From NCBI GenBank assembly GCA_017889585.1, contig JAGFZX010000025.1, positions 1 to 64,000 of the forward strand: 64,000 nt of DNA, read 5' to 3'. How positions within the stretch are numbered: position 1 is the stretch's first letter; each line of letters begins with the position of its first letter. A program made the translations under genes and the position numbers. Of the stretch, positions 19,201 through 26,725 are shown piece after piece. Source of the DNA: Bacillota bacterium (GTDB lineage: Bacteria; Bacillota; Negativicutes; DSM-13327). The notes beneath the pieces were generated by a model that saw only the letters and a program-made list of their open reading frames with translations, searched no databases and was not told the DNA's origin.

Positions 19201-19401
19201 GCGTAAGCTTTCCCCATCCCGATCTCGCCCGCTAGCCTTTCCATACAAAGCATAGGCGATGGCGTCTAGAATTGTGGTCTTCCCCGCCCCAGTATCGCCA
19301 GTGATGACAAATAAATTTCGGCCCTGTAATTGGGTAAAATCTATAATCTGCTGCGCTGCATATGGACCAAAAGCTGTGATCGTAAGTTTTGACGGTCTCA
19401 T
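16255..19401 (-). CDS. sbcC: Exonuclease subunit SbcC (Rad50-like ATPase)
   Basis: 1048 residues from the ATG at 19401, one base after the sbcD stop and preceded by GGGGAGG. Walker A GDTGAGKTT lies near the N-terminus; long coiled coils flank a zinc hook (CPVCGSDRHP, mid-protein); the ABC signature LSGGESFKASLALALG and Walker B MFVDEGFGTLD lie at the C-terminus. With SbcD it forms the complex that cleaves DNA hairpins and blocked ends, thereby limiting long palindromes. Order sbcD-sbcC is the usual operon. Confidence 0.95.
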   Translation of the reverse strand: MRPSKLTITAFGPYAAQQIIDFTQLQGRNLFVITGDTGAGKTTILDAIAYALYGKASGRDRDGESLRSHFAAPDLITSVEMEFELSGQCYWVHRIPKQRKKRTRGEGYTDQNAEAEFKCLDGESSLISGVKEVNEKIVGLMGLSYDQFKQIIMIPQGEFRELLNADSKARQDILQKIFGTEGFRRVQELFDSQAKTLTQEISRLESQRNECIRSLDGSGYLDLARVLELPDFNISLVIEEAKQAIERDKFIASEMQSQVNEQEQRVAGKQGEIFQGKANNLKISIRDEAYQKKITLEACQPQFNENKLKLQLARKALGLIGVDEYRYSREVHVQKIKVELAEVALQEEKARTANHIGQNNYQLEIDKEGKRNELLTEEARLQGLTIKVADWDARQIKVASLEQDLAIVKKDRDTTKKQLEKTRDEIKDCQTSLDQNRAVTTEYAFKVVEQEKINSLCSKIEALKAENDHLIMVQQSVLILEQQEIVEQLKYKQTQADYEGAQNLFLEGQASLLASKLKTGDPCPVCGSDRHPHIAVMTGTILSEAELKELIQRDKQARELYDEVKGKYEHIKADYYAQHKIVSRLQKELGVIVSDNLPEVGSPELTKYIDAEIPKYQMIRQGLNGEIKKLLTQKKDEKELSDILTKNEQFVNKLAADLERLEVQYTEVFAKVESAKEAMKGLEAEVPPEVRSTKALAEALGRIKKEFEVMRQALETAEQERRDSQIRYATAMAEKRGIEKALTEGETELNIAQQNFMRALTTAGFGGEGEYVKAKLTEGGITFLENEINDFQERLRSASDYYLQVQQEVEGLMVIDIAALEAEYLGLQMEKNQLITQRTAIIARQAHNQTMLNSIYTLVERLEQKEEEHRLIGHLARIARGDNEQKISFERYVLAAFFNDIIDAANARLKKMTGGRYQMSRITQKGKGSGQSGLEIEVFDYYTGQTRHVKTLSGGESFKASLALALGLAEVVQSYAGGISLETMFVDEGFGTLDPESLDTAIGCLIELQHSGRLVGIISHVPELKNSIDARLEIEAYKDGSWARFCII

Positions 19402-19402
19402 A

Positions 19403-20581
19403 TTATCCTCCCCTATCTTCGGTTTCCACCATGCCAATGGTTTTAGCCACGATAGCGGCTTTTTCTTCACTAAATTCCTGTCCAGTCATATCTGCATAGA
19501 AATCACCAAATAATTCCAACTTCGATTTATGTTTGTAACCCTGGCCAGCTGCCGTCTTGCTCTCACCTACTTGGCGTTCCTTCACTTCAATATCTAGTGA
19601 CAGCACATTAGGATAAACGGTCCTTAGTTTACTCATCGGCTCGATAAGTTCCCCCTCATCAGTAAGAGTAACATGCAAGTAATCTTCAACATTCGTATCC
19701 TGATACACCCTTGGATCGAGCAAATCTTTTAGCGTCCCCTTAATCCGCCGCATATCTCTTAATGGTAAGAAGGTTTTACATTCTACGATTACTTCTCCAT
19801 CCTTACCGATTTGAGCCAAAGTAGCGGATTTTTGTTGCTTAGCTTCGGAAAAAGAGTATTTCAGCAGTGATCCTGCATAACGTACTCGCGGACACCCTGC
19901 CTGCTGAGGACCGTGCAAATGACCGAGAGCCGTATAAGTAAAGCCATCAAAGTGCTTTATATCTACATAATCAGCACCTCCCACCGCTAAAGAAACAGAT
20001 AGCGGCTTTTCTGATTCGCTCATTTCTAGTTCCTCTATACCTCTGACAAAACCATGAGTCACTATAATATTCCTTTCTTCTGGATTCCAATTTTCGCGAA
20101 TAGCTGCAATAATAAATTGCATAGCGGTATCATGATCGCAGACCCCGCTACATGAAAGTACTTCTCGTACAACAGCAGGGGGCGCATAAGGAATCAGATA
20201 GAAATTGACGGGACCATATTCATCGTTCAAGATTACTTTACGAATGTCTTTCGTAAACCGCCCCGCTATATATAGTCCTTTATCCCGGAGAAGCTCACTC
20301 CCAAAACCTAGACGATCAGGACTGTCATGATTGCCAGCAATCATAACGATAGGGATATTTAAATCCAAGAGGATTTTACTTAATACCTTATCTAGTAGTT
20401 CTACAGCTTCCACCGGCGGTACTGCTCTATCATATATATCGCCAGTCACCACCAATACATCAGGCTTTTCCGACTCCATCAGTTTCACTAAGGCCTCTAA
20501 TATATATTCTTGGTCAGTGGTCATATGCCGTTGGTTGACAATTTTCCCAATATGCCAATCACCAGTATGCATAATCTTCAT
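19403..20581 (-). CDS. sbcD: Exonuclease subunit SbcD (Mre11-like nuclease)
   Basis: 392 residues from the ATG at 20581, with GGAGG upstream. Metallophosphoesterase motifs are present: HTGDWHIGK, VVTGDIYDRA, AGNHDS, VTHGFVRG and ALGHLHGPQ. It supplies the Mn-dependent nuclease of the SbcCD complex. Two 28-codon ORFs precede it in the same direction. Confidence 0.95.
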   Translation of the reverse strand: MKIMHTGDWHIGKIVNQRHMTTDQEYILEALVKLMESEKPDVLVVTGDIYDRAVPPVEAVELLDKVLSKILLDLNIPIVMIAGNHDSPDRLGFGSELLRDKGLYIAGRFTKDIRKVILNDEYGPVNFYLIPYAPPAVVREVLSCSGVCDHDTAMQFIIAAIRENWNPEERNIIVTHGFVRGIEELEMSESEKPLSVSLAVGGADYVDIKHFDGFTYTALGHLHGPQQAGCPRVRYAGSLLKYSFSEAKQQKSATLAQIGKDGEVIVECKTFLPLRDMRRIKGTLKDLLDPRVYQDTNVEDYLHVTLTDEGELIEPMSKLRTVYPNVLSLDIEVKERQVGESKTAAGQGYKHKSKLELFGDFYADMTGQEFSEEKAAIVAKTIGMVETEDRGG

Positions 20582-20643
20582 TGTAATACCTCCGTATGTA
20601 TTTATCAGTAGGCCTAAAAAGATGTTATCCATCATCTTGTTGT

Positions 20644-20730
20644 TTATATTTCCCTAATATTGTAGCTATCCCCTGCCTCTTTTTCAAATTTCGCATTGTC
20701 TACGGCCATCCACATATTCTTTTTACTCAT
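20644..20730 (-). CDS. Tiny ORF upstream of sbcD (28 aa), function unknown
   Basis: ATG at 20730 with AAGGAA just upstream; the product starts MSKKNMWMAVDNAKFEKEAG and ends NIREI. It is charged, has protein-like composition and is unknown to me. It begins 13 nt after another 28-codon ORF and stops 62 nt before sbcD. It could be a real small protein, a leader peptide or a remnant. Confidence 0.35.
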   Translation of the reverse strand: MSKKNMWMAVDNAKFEKEAGDSYNIREI

Positions 20731-20743
20731 ATTTCCTTATACA

Positions 20744-20830
20744 TTATTCAAACATTTCATCAAACCGAGATAATGGATGGCTTGCCTTCCCATAAAATTC
20801 ATAATGCATCTTTGGTGAATGAATTATCAT
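20744..20830 (-). CDS. Tiny ORF (28 aa), function unknown
   Basis: ATG at 20830; the product begins MIIHSPKMHYEFYGKASH and ends RFDEMFE. No good ribosome binding site is seen. It is the first of two tandem tiny ORFs of equal length in the 284-bp gap before sbcD, downstream of a terminator. I recognise no family. Confidence 0.3.
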   Translation of the reverse strand: MIIHSPKMHYEFYGKASHPLSRFDEMFE

Positions 20831-20861
20831 TCATATAAATAAGATACTCATAGATTACCCC

Positions 20862-20904
20862 AAATAGAAAGCAACCAGCAAAGCTTCTATCTTCACCTGG
20901 TTGC
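20862..20904 (-). terminator. Terminator of the small desulforedoxin-like gene
   Basis: GCAACCAG (20871-20878) pairs with CTGGTTGC (20897-20904); on the minus strand the hairpin is followed by TTTCTATTT. It lies 16 bp after the stop of the ORF at 20920. Confidence 0.7.
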
Positions 20905-20919
20905 CTCAATCCTGTTTAT

Positions 20920-21075
20920 TTAGTTCTTCTCCATAACCTGACCGTAGCAATAATCTTCTTGGTTGCCACCTACTCTAGTTACAGTGACTTTATTTTCACA
21001 TAGCCGACAAATAAATTGATTTCCTCCTATAAATAAAGACAGCTTGTGTAGCTGGATACGGACTTTTTCTATCAT
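20920..21075 (-). CDS. Small Cys protein resembling desulforedoxin, one ligand missing
   Basis: 51 residues from the ATG at 21075. The C-terminal 32 residues (FICRLCENKVTV ... GG ... YCYGQVM) align by eye with desulforedoxin, whose iron is held by CxxC and a later CC pair. Here the CxxC and the first later Cys are kept, but the second is Tyr. It may bind metal with another ligand or not at all. The ribosome binding site is weak, but a terminator follows directly. It lies after the histidine kinase gene in the same direction. Confidence 0.5.
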   Translation of the reverse strand: MIEKVRIQLHKLSLFIGGNQFICRLCENKVTVTRVGGNQEDYCYGQVMEKN

Positions 21076-21204
21076 ACATTGCCTGTATGATTTCAGTGGT
21101 ATAAGGTCGGATAGCAGGGAGGCCACTGAAAATACGTCTTTTGCTAATATTACTATTCTTTTTACTATACACTAAGTAAGAATACACTCTACTCTTATCG
21201 TTGC

Positions 21205-22359
21205 TCACACTGAATATCGCCCTTCCTTATCTAAGGGTATTCTCACTTCAAATATACTGCCCTTGCCCACCTCACTATTCACAGCTACCTGTCCACCGTG
21301 AATTTCTACAAGTTGCTTGACAATCGCCAGTCCCAGACCAGACCCACCGCTTTTGCGGTCTCTAGACTTATCACCTCGATAAAAGTGATCAAAAACATAG
21401 AGAACATCCTCTGCTGCGATACCAGGTCCGTTATCCCTTATCGACACAATAAGCCATTGCCCTGTTTCCTCAAGAGATGTTGTTACCTGTACTTCACTGT
21501 ATACTGGCGAATACCGGATTGCATTCACTAATATATTATAAAATACCTGGTTCATTCGGTCGTTATCTACGGTAACGTCAGGTATCTCTTCCGCCAAAAA
21601 GCATCCAAGGTGAATATTTTTCTCATCAGCTATTGGTCTCAGCATATTTACCACCCGGCTAATCAGTTGATTAATATCTGTCGGGCCCTTTTCCAGGGCT
21701 AACTGACGCACTTCCGCTAAGGACAAGTCGCGTAGTTCTTTAATTAATCGGTTCAACCGAATGGCTTCTTCATGCAACGAACTAAGTTGATCTTTGCTTG
21801 GTTCAATCACACCATCTATCATGCCTTCCAAATGACCTTGAATTACAGCGAGAGGCGTTCGTAGTTCATGGGCAATATTGGCCAATAGTTGCCGCCTTAA
21901 CTTTGTATTTGTGGCCAGCACCTCAGCCATCCTGTTAAAGATAGCGGCCAGATGCCCTACTTCATCCTTGGTTTCTATCGGCACCGTTTGCTCAAAGTTG
22001 CCCTGGGCGATTTGCTCGGCCGCTTTGCTTAAATTACGAAGGGGCACGGTAATGCTGCGGGCCAATGCATAGCTGGCTGCCAGGCCTACTGCTAAAATTG
22101 CCAATCCTACCCAAATTAAAGAATTATGAACTGACGCAAGAAAAGTCTCTTCCAAGGGACCCATAACAACTGTCATCGTCGATGTGCCATCATTGATATG
22201 CCCTTGGATACCACTTTGGCTCATTTCCATCTGCTGCACGACCAGATACTCCTTGAATTGCCCCGTCATCTGTACATTAGCCAGGTAAATCAATAGAATA
22301 ACGGTAAGAGCAACTGCCAAAAACATCAGTCCTGTAATACGATACGTGATGCTATTCAT
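21205..22359 (-). CDS. Sensor histidine kinase 1 (BaeS/OmpR-partner type)
   Basis: Start placed at the ATG at 22359, which overlaps the regulator's stop by 8 nt; upstream in-frame ATG and GTG codons also exist. It has two membrane helices flanking an extracellular loop of about 55 residues, HAMP, HisKA with ANIAHELRTPL (phospho-His) and HATPase with NAIRYSP, DNGPGIA and GSGLGLAIVK. The sensor loop ends MTVVMGPLEETF, related to VMMGTPERHF in kinase 2 (26753), so the two kinases are paralogues with different sensing loops. It is third in the lemA-regulator-kinase operon. Confidence 0.93.
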   Translation of the reverse strand: MNSITYRITGLMFLAVALTVILLIYLANVQMTGQFKEYLVVQQMEMSQSGIQGHINDGTSTMTVVMGPLEETFLASVHNSLIWVGLAILAVGLAASYALARSITVPLRNLSKAAEQIAQGNFEQTVPIETKDEVGHLAAIFNRMAEVLATNTKLRRQLLANIAHELRTPLAVIQGHLEGMIDGVIEPSKDQLSSLHEEAIRLNRLIKELRDLSLAEVRQLALEKGPTDINQLISRVVNMLRPIADEKNIHLGCFLAEEIPDVTVDNDRMNQVFYNILVNAIRYSPVYSEVQVTTSLEETGQWLIVSIRDNGPGIAAEDVLYVFDHFYRGDKSRDRKSGGSGLGLAIVKQLVEIHGGQVAVNSEVGKGSIFEVRIPLDKEGRYSV

Positions 22360-23047
22360 GAACATCACTGGTGAATTTATAGCCTATTCCGTATACTGTT
22401 TGAATATACTGTGGTTCCTTAGGGTTTACTTCTATTTTACGACGTAGATTTTTAATATGAGCATCAACCGTTCGCTCATAGCCTTCAAAGGTATAGCCCT
22501 GAGTCTGTTCCACAATTTGCAAACGACTGAATACTTTACCAGTATTGGCGACTAATACTTCTAAGAGTTTGAATTCTGTAGGTGTCAATTCGATCGGCTG
22601 CGCACCTTGCATAACCTGATGGCGTTCTAGGTCAATGGTCAGACTCCCAACCTTCAGGGGTTCGTAGCGCGCCATTTCTTTATGGGTTCGCCGCAAAATA
22701 ACCTTCGCCCGCGCCACTACTTCTTTAGGACTAAAGGGCTTCGTTACATAATCATCAGCCCCAATTTCAAGCCCCACTAACCGATCGCTTTCTTCATCTC
22801 GAGCAGTCAGCATAATGACGGGGACATCACTGTCACGGCGAATTCTGCGGCAAACTCCCAAGCCGTCAAGACCGGGCAACATCAAGTCCAATACAATAAT
22901 ATCCGGTTTTTTCTCCCGCACTGCCGCGAGGGCATCCAGCCCATCATTGACACAATAGGTAATAAATCCATCTTTTTCAAAATAGGTTTTGAGCAGTTTC
23001 ACCAATTTTATATCATCATCCACAATTAATACTGAATATTGGGCCAT
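22352..23047 (-). CDS. Response regulator 1, OmpR/PhoB family
   Basis: 231 residues: receiver domain with VDDD, the phospho-acceptor in IIVLDLMLPGLDG, and conserved T/K (TARDE, TKPFSPKE); then a winged-helix DNA-binding domain. The recognition helix GYERTVDAHIKNLRRK is nearly identical to that of regulator 2 (27870), which predicts overlapping DNA sites. The operator upstream of lemA fits OmpR-type direct-repeat binding. It partners kinase 1. Confidence 0.95.
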   Translation of the reverse strand: MAQYSVLIVDDDIKLVKLLKTYFEKDGFITYCVNDGLDALAAVREKKPDIIVLDLMLPGLDGLGVCRRIRRDSDVPVIMLTARDEESDRLVGLEIGADDYVTKPFSPKEVVARAKVILRRTHKEMARYEPLKVGSLTIDLERHQVMQGAQPIELTPTEFKLLEVLVANTGKVFSRLQIVEQTQGYTFEGYERTVDAHIKNLRRKIEVNPKEPQYIQTVYGIGYKFTSDVHE

Positions 23048-23134
23048 CTTCAGCTCTCCTCTTACACAATTCTTTATTTTTTATTCGTTGTCAACTTGCC
23101 TTCTTCCTTCAAAACCGTCCTTCTCCATTTCAAG

Positions 23135-23689
23135 CTAAAACTTGACTTGTGATACTTGTTTAGTTCCTTCATCGGCTTTAAAATATTCTTGCGGTCCAAA
23201 ACTGAAGGTTCTTGCATATAGACTGGCTGGCAGAGAGCGAATGGCAGTATTATAACCCTGGACACTTTCGTTGTAGTCTTTGCGTACTACAACCAAACGA
23301 TTCTCTGTTCCGCCCAATTCATCCATCAAGGATCGAAAGTTTTTATCGGCCTTTAAATTCGGATAATTTTCTACAACAACAAGGAGTCGGCTTAAGGCAT
23401 TATTGAGCTCACTATTGGCTTCCGCCTTGGCAACAGGCCCCTGGGCACCAGTCAGTTTGCCTCGGGCATCCGCTACGGTTTGAATGGCCTGCTGCTCATG
23501 GATAGCATAGCCCTTTACTGTATTAACTAAATTAGGGATTAAGTCAGTGCGCCGTTGGAGCTGGTTTTCAATCTGACTCCATTTGCCGTTGACGTTTTCA
23601 TTCATTGTAACCAAATTGTTATAACCAGAAACCATAGCGACAGCCAACACCGCTATGACCGCTACTATAATCCATACTATCTTATTCAT
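23135..23689 (-). CDS. LemA family membrane protein
   Basis: 184 residues: an N-terminal membrane helix (about 4-22), then the LemA core beginning YNNLVTMNENVNGKWSQIENQLQRR with TDLIPNLVNTVKGYA. AGGAGG precedes the start. LemA proteins are widespread and of unclear molecular function; some are linked to membrane stress regulation. It is first in an operon with a two-component system, and its promoter carries the triple-box operator described at 23725, which suggests autoregulated envelope-stress control. Confidence 0.93.
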   Translation of the reverse strand: MNKIVWIIVAVIAVLAVAMVSGYNNLVTMNENVNGKWSQIENQLQRRTDLIPNLVNTVKGYAIHEQQAIQTVADARGKLTGAQGPVAKAEANSELNNALSRLLVVVENYPNLKADKNFRSLMDELGGTENRLVVVRKDYNESVQGYNTAIRSLPASLYARTFSFGPQEYFKADEGTKQVSQVKF

Positions 23690-23724
23690 TGCCCGTCCTC
23701 CTTATATTTTTTTATTTTTAGTTT

Positions 23725-23767
23725 AGTATACAAGATTATTATGAAGAAGTATTGAAGAAACTATGAA
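23725..23767 (-). promoter_or_regulatory. Promoter and triple-box operator of the lemA-two-component operon
   Basis: Minus-strand -10 TATACT at 23730-23725. Plus-strand TGAA cores start at 23742, 23753 and 23764: exact 11-bp steps, the first 12 bp from the -10 edge. No normal -35 is visible, which is typical of activator-dependent OmpR-type promoters. The same geometry recurs at 26726 and 28668. Confidence 0.75.
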
Positions 23768-23879
23768 GAACTTATGCGATTTTTATCAACTACACCACAT
23801 AAGATCTCCATTGTTGACAGTGTGCCACCGCCTGACAGCAATGCGCCCAAGAATGTCACAAAATGGCTCAATAAGCAAA

Positions 23880-23917
23880 AGCCATTTGACCGCGCTACCT
23901 TGGCGGGTCAAATGGCT
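23880..23917 (-). terminator. Terminator of the ferritin-like gene
   Basis: AGCCATTTGACC (23880-23891) and GGTCAAATGGCT (23906-23917) form a perfect 12-bp stem; TTTTGCTTATT follows on the minus strand. Confidence 0.85.
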
Positions 23918-23936
23918 GATTTTATTTAGCCTATTA

Positions 23937-24551
23937 TTAATCAGTTTCTGGTGGCAGTGGCTCTTGGGTAATTTCAAAGATGGCTTTAGTAAACTCTGCC
24001 ACATGTTCTTTTTCTTCATTCATTAAATGACAAAAGAGATGTTTATTATGCATGATTTCTGACTTTTCCATAGAGCATTGGTATTTGTTGATAGCGTGAA
24101 ATTCTGATGCCAATGCCTTGGTAAGATAGCATACTGCCTCCAACTCGTTATCATCCAGGAGTGATACCGCAACATCTTTTCCTTCGGCCATGACAGGCTT
24201 TTGCATCCACTTAGCCCGCATTTTTTTCATCATACCCTTCATGATAAGTTCATTAAGTCCCTCTTCTCTGAACTTATCAGCTTGCACAGGATCAAGCATG
24301 CTAATATGATGCATAATCATCACGTAATGCTGCATTTCATCTTCAATTATATCTAGAAATAGCTCAGTCATGCATGTATGCCGTGCCGCCTGAAAATACA
24401 AAGCAATAGCTTCTCGCTCATCAGCTGCTGCATCCCGTAGCAATATTAAGTCGGGATGATTGGGACACTCCATATCACCCATATCCATCATCGAATTACA
24501 ATCCATCATATTGGAACTACCCATTTTACCCATGTCCTTTTTCGCTACCAT
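23937..24551 (-). CDS. Duplicated ferritin-like (rubrerythrin-type) protein with Met/Cys-rich N-terminus
   Basis: 204 residues. The first 35 are rich in Met, Cys and Asp (NMMDCNSMMDMGDMECPNHPD). Two ferritin-like helix pairs follow: DEREAIALYFQAARH with EDEMQHYVMIMHH, and LASEFHAINKYQCS with NEEKEHVAEF. Each supplies the E...ExxH metal ligands of a carboxylate-bridged di-metal site, so the fold may be an internal duplication. A redox or metal-storage role is inferred. It lies after the multicopper oxidase and before the lemA operon. Confidence 0.72.
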   Translation of the reverse strand: MVAKKDMGKMGSSNMMDCNSMMDMGDMECPNHPDLILLRDAAADEREAIALYFQAARHTCMTELFLDIIEDEMQHYVMIMHHISMLDPVQADKFREEGLNELIMKGMMKKMRAKWMQKPVMAEGKDVAVSLLDDNELEAVCYLTKALASEFHAINKYQCSMEKSEIMHNKHLFCHLMNEEKEHVAEFTKAIFEITQEPLPPETD

Positions 24552-24687
24552 CGGCTTCCTCCTATAAACTAGTTATGTCATACTATTACAATCTATTCAG
24601 CTATACAGTCTGTCGCAACTTGTCTACTAAAAAAGCGTATATAAATAATGAAAAAGGCGTTCCTAACGGTATATTAGTTGGGATTCC

Positions 24688-24813
24688 TCAAATCATTACA
24701 CGTATATCTTTACATACTAAACTAACCGAGCAGACACCTTCTCCTTCATTGGATTTCGGAGTTCCACCGATAATATTTGCAAATTGATTACACAAGCTAC
24801 TAAACTGAGACAT
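24688..24813 (-). CDS. Possible small Cys-containing ORF (41 aa)
   Basis: ATG at 24813 with AAGGGG 8 nt upstream. The product begins MSQFSSLCNQFANIIGGTPK and has Cys residues at 8, 28 and 34. It occupies the 466-bp gap between the multicopper oxidase and the ferritin-like gene, all on the minus strand. Apart from this ORF and the terminator at 24899, the gap shows nothing else I can assign. Confidence 0.3.
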   Translation of the reverse strand: MSQFSSLCNQFANIIGGTPKSNEGEGVCSVSLVCKDIRVMI

Positions 24814-24898
24814 AAATAAAACCCCTTTATATTACATCTTATATATATACGAAAAAAATGTTACTTATGGAACATGAGCTGTTTAGACTTAGTACGAA

Positions 24899-24923
24899 AG
24901 CCCCCTATTAACTGTAGAGGGCT
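24899..24923 (-). terminator. Terminator downstream of the multicopper oxidase
   Basis: Arms 24899-24906 and 24916-24923 (8 bp, one G-U on the RNA) followed by TTTCGT on the minus strand; it lies 95 bp after the oxidase stop. Confidence 0.6.
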
Positions 24924-25017
24924 AGCTGGCGTAATGCAAGTTATTGAACAAACTTGAATGAAAATACCCAATTTTCTAAAAAAACTAGAATAAAACCCTC
25001 TAACATAAAAACTGCCG

Positions 25018-25926
25018 TTACAGGCGCCTTGCCGTACCATTAAGATATTGCACGACAGTAAGCATGCCTCCCATCTCTTTGGTCATATTATTGGCACTAT
25101 GATGGGGTATATGGCAGTGAAGCGGCCAATTTCCGGGATTGATAGTTTCAAATTCAATATCCCAAGTTTCCCCTGACGAAACAGCAATGGTATTCTTCTT
25201 CATCCTGCCACATTCGACAATCCGATTGCCATCAGTAGCTGTCACAACAAATTGATGTCCATGCAGGTGAATAGGATGTTCCATCATCGCCGGATTAGCT
25301 AAACGAATACGTACCCGTTCGCCGTACTGTACCAGTAGCGGCGCAGTAGCCGGAAAGCAGCGGCCATTCATAGTAAAAAACTGCAAATCATCACTCAGCG
25401 GATCGACTTCATAGCTGCCTGGCTCCAATACTCCCATCGGCAAGCCTTTTACTGCAAACTCCTGTAGCATAATAAAGTAATCACGGTCAACAAACTGGTC
25501 ATCCGGATCTAATATCACTAGCCCGCCTGCCAGTCCCAGCATCCCCTGACTTGCTACATTATGATGAGTATGATACATGTGCGTCCCCGGAGGATTAGTA
25601 ATTTGAAAATGGTAATCAAAATAGCAACCTGGCTTAATAAGCGGTGTCGGCTGAACTTCCGGAACACCATCCATATTGTTGGGCACATCCAGGCCGTGCC
25701 AGTGAACACTGGTAGCTTCAGGCAAAGCGTTGTACACTCTGATATTGATATAATCGCCTGGATACACTTGGATGGTTGGCCCCGGGATACTGCCATTATA
25801 GCCCCAGCCACGAATCCAAAGCCCGGGCAGCAGTTCTCGTTCTACCGGTTCGGCAATCAGTTCAAAACACTTCACCCCTTGCTGCATTACATACGATAAA
25901 TTTTCTATATCGGGGCTAATCATCAT
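25018..25926 (-). CDS. Two-domain multicopper oxidase without signal peptide
   Basis: 302 residues from the ATG at 25926 (GGAGGGG upstream). All four copper-ligand motifs are intact: HWHGLD and HTHH in the first cupredoxin domain, HPIHLHGHQF and HCHIPHH in the second. The Cys of HCH is the type 1 ligand. Three-domain laccases such as CotA are about 500 residues, so this is a two-domain type, which functions as a trimer in known cases. I see no signal peptide, so it may act in the cytoplasm or on the spore. Copper detoxification or phenol/metal oxidation is possible; the neighbourhood favours metal stress. Confidence 0.88.
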   Translation of the reverse strand: MMISPDIENLSYVMQQGVKCFELIAEPVERELLPGLWIRGWGYNGSIPGPTIQVYPGDYINIRVYNALPEATSVHWHGLDVPNNMDGVPEVQPTPLIKPGCYFDYHFQITNPPGTHMYHTHHNVASQGMLGLAGGLVILDPDDQFVDRDYFIMLQEFAVKGLPMGVLEPGSYEVDPLSDDLQFFTMNGRCFPATAPLLVQYGERVRIRLANPAMMEHPIHLHGHQFVVTATDGNRIVECGRMKKNTIAVSSGETWDIEFETINPGNWPLHCHIPHHSANNMTKEMGGMLTVVQYLNGTARRL

Positions 25927-26043
25927 GGACACTCCCCTCCTATTGTCACTTACCATAGTCTATGCTCACCCTGACAAGGGCGCGACACGACACGTCATTC
26001 GTTCTTTTATGGCAAGGGACATCTTCTGGCGAAAAAGATAGCA

Positions 26044-26069
26044 AAAAACCAGGATTGCTCCTGGTTTTT
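26044..26069 (-). terminator. Terminator of the SHOCT/Met-rich operon
   Basis: AAAAACCAGGA (26044-26054), loop TTGC, TCCTGGTTTTT (26059-26069): perfect 11-bp stem symmetric enough to work both ways. It follows the Met-rich gene by 15 bp. Confidence 0.9.
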
Positions 26070-26084
26070 ATCCTGCAGTACTCT

Positions 26085-26408
26085 TTATTTGTTATTATTA
26101 ACGTTTCCCATCCTGCTGCCGTTTTGCATCATTTTGCCATTACCCATCATATCGGCATTCATCATACCGCCATTTTTCATCATGTTCTGCATGACCGGAG
26201 CCATCTGCTGCATGTGCTCATTGATTTGGGCTGCTTGGTCGGCTGTCATGGTACCATTATCGACGGCTTGCTGCACCATTTGTTGATGATTGCTGAACAT
26301 CTGGTTGAACATTTCATTTTGCGGCTGAGCTTGGTCAGTCGTCGCCGCGAATACGGGTACAGCCGCTAAGGCTGCCAACATGGTAGCAATTATAATTTTG
26401 TTTTTCAT
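26085..26408 (-). CDS. Exported Met-rich small protein (DUF2680-like)
   Basis: 107 residues. A signal peptide (MKNKIIIATMLAALAAVPVFA) is followed by a Gln/Met-rich helical region with NGTMTADQAAQINEHMQQM, similar to DUF2680 proteins, and a Met/Asn-rich tail (KNGGMMNADMMGNGKMMQ). Methionine clusters of this kind bind Cu(I) or Ag(I) in other exported proteins; binding here is inference. It follows the SHOCT protein gene by 47 bp and shares its promoter. Confidence 0.75.
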   Translation of the reverse strand: MKNKIIIATMLAALAAVPVFAATTDQAQPQNEMFNQMFSNHQQMVQQAVDNGTMTADQAAQINEHMQQMAPVMQNMMKNGGMMNADMMGNGKMMQNGSRMGNVNNNK

Positions 26409-26455
26409 ACCTATCTCCCTCCTGCTACTGTTATGTCCTTATTTTAATACAGTAT

Positions 26456-26701
26456 TTATTCTAGCTCTCTTTTCATGAACTGATATTCCTCGTTAGTGAT
26501 TTCGCCCTTGGCATACCGTTCTTTCAATATCTCTATCGCGCCTGTTTGCTTTTCTTCTCTGTACCCGCCGCGAAATACTGCTTTAAACATCCAAATAGTC
26601 GCCATGATAATCAACATGGCAAACGCCAGGTGGATAACCATTCCGAAACCCATACCTAACCAACTGAGCGGACCGCCAAATCCATATCCCATCATCATCA
26701 T
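26456..26701 (-). CDS. SHOCT-domain membrane protein
   Basis: 81 residues: a Met/Gly-rich N-terminus, one membrane helix (about 18-42), and a C-terminal SHOCT domain (IEILKERYAKGEITNEEYQFMKREL). AAGGAGGTG precedes the start. SHOCT domains are short oligomerisation modules found in membrane stress proteins; the molecular role is unknown. It is the first gene behind the third triple-box promoter. Confidence 0.85.
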   Translation of the reverse strand: MMMMGYGFGGPLSWLGMGFGMVIHLAFAMLIIMATIWMFKAVFRGGYREEKQTGAIEILKERYAKGEITNEEYQFMKRELE

Positions 26702-26725
26702 GTGTGCACCTCCTTTGTGTTGGTC

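Noticed and set aside
20996-21208. Minus-strand ORF of 70 codons overlapping the desulforedoxin-like gene
   Set aside because: It is in a different frame from the Cys-containing ORF, ends in Arg/Tyr-rich sequence without motif, and overlaps the kinase stop region.
24575-24787. Plus-strand ORF of 70 codons between ferritin-like and oxidase genes
   Set aside because: No ribosome binding site or recognisable domain, and it is antisense to the surrounding transcription.
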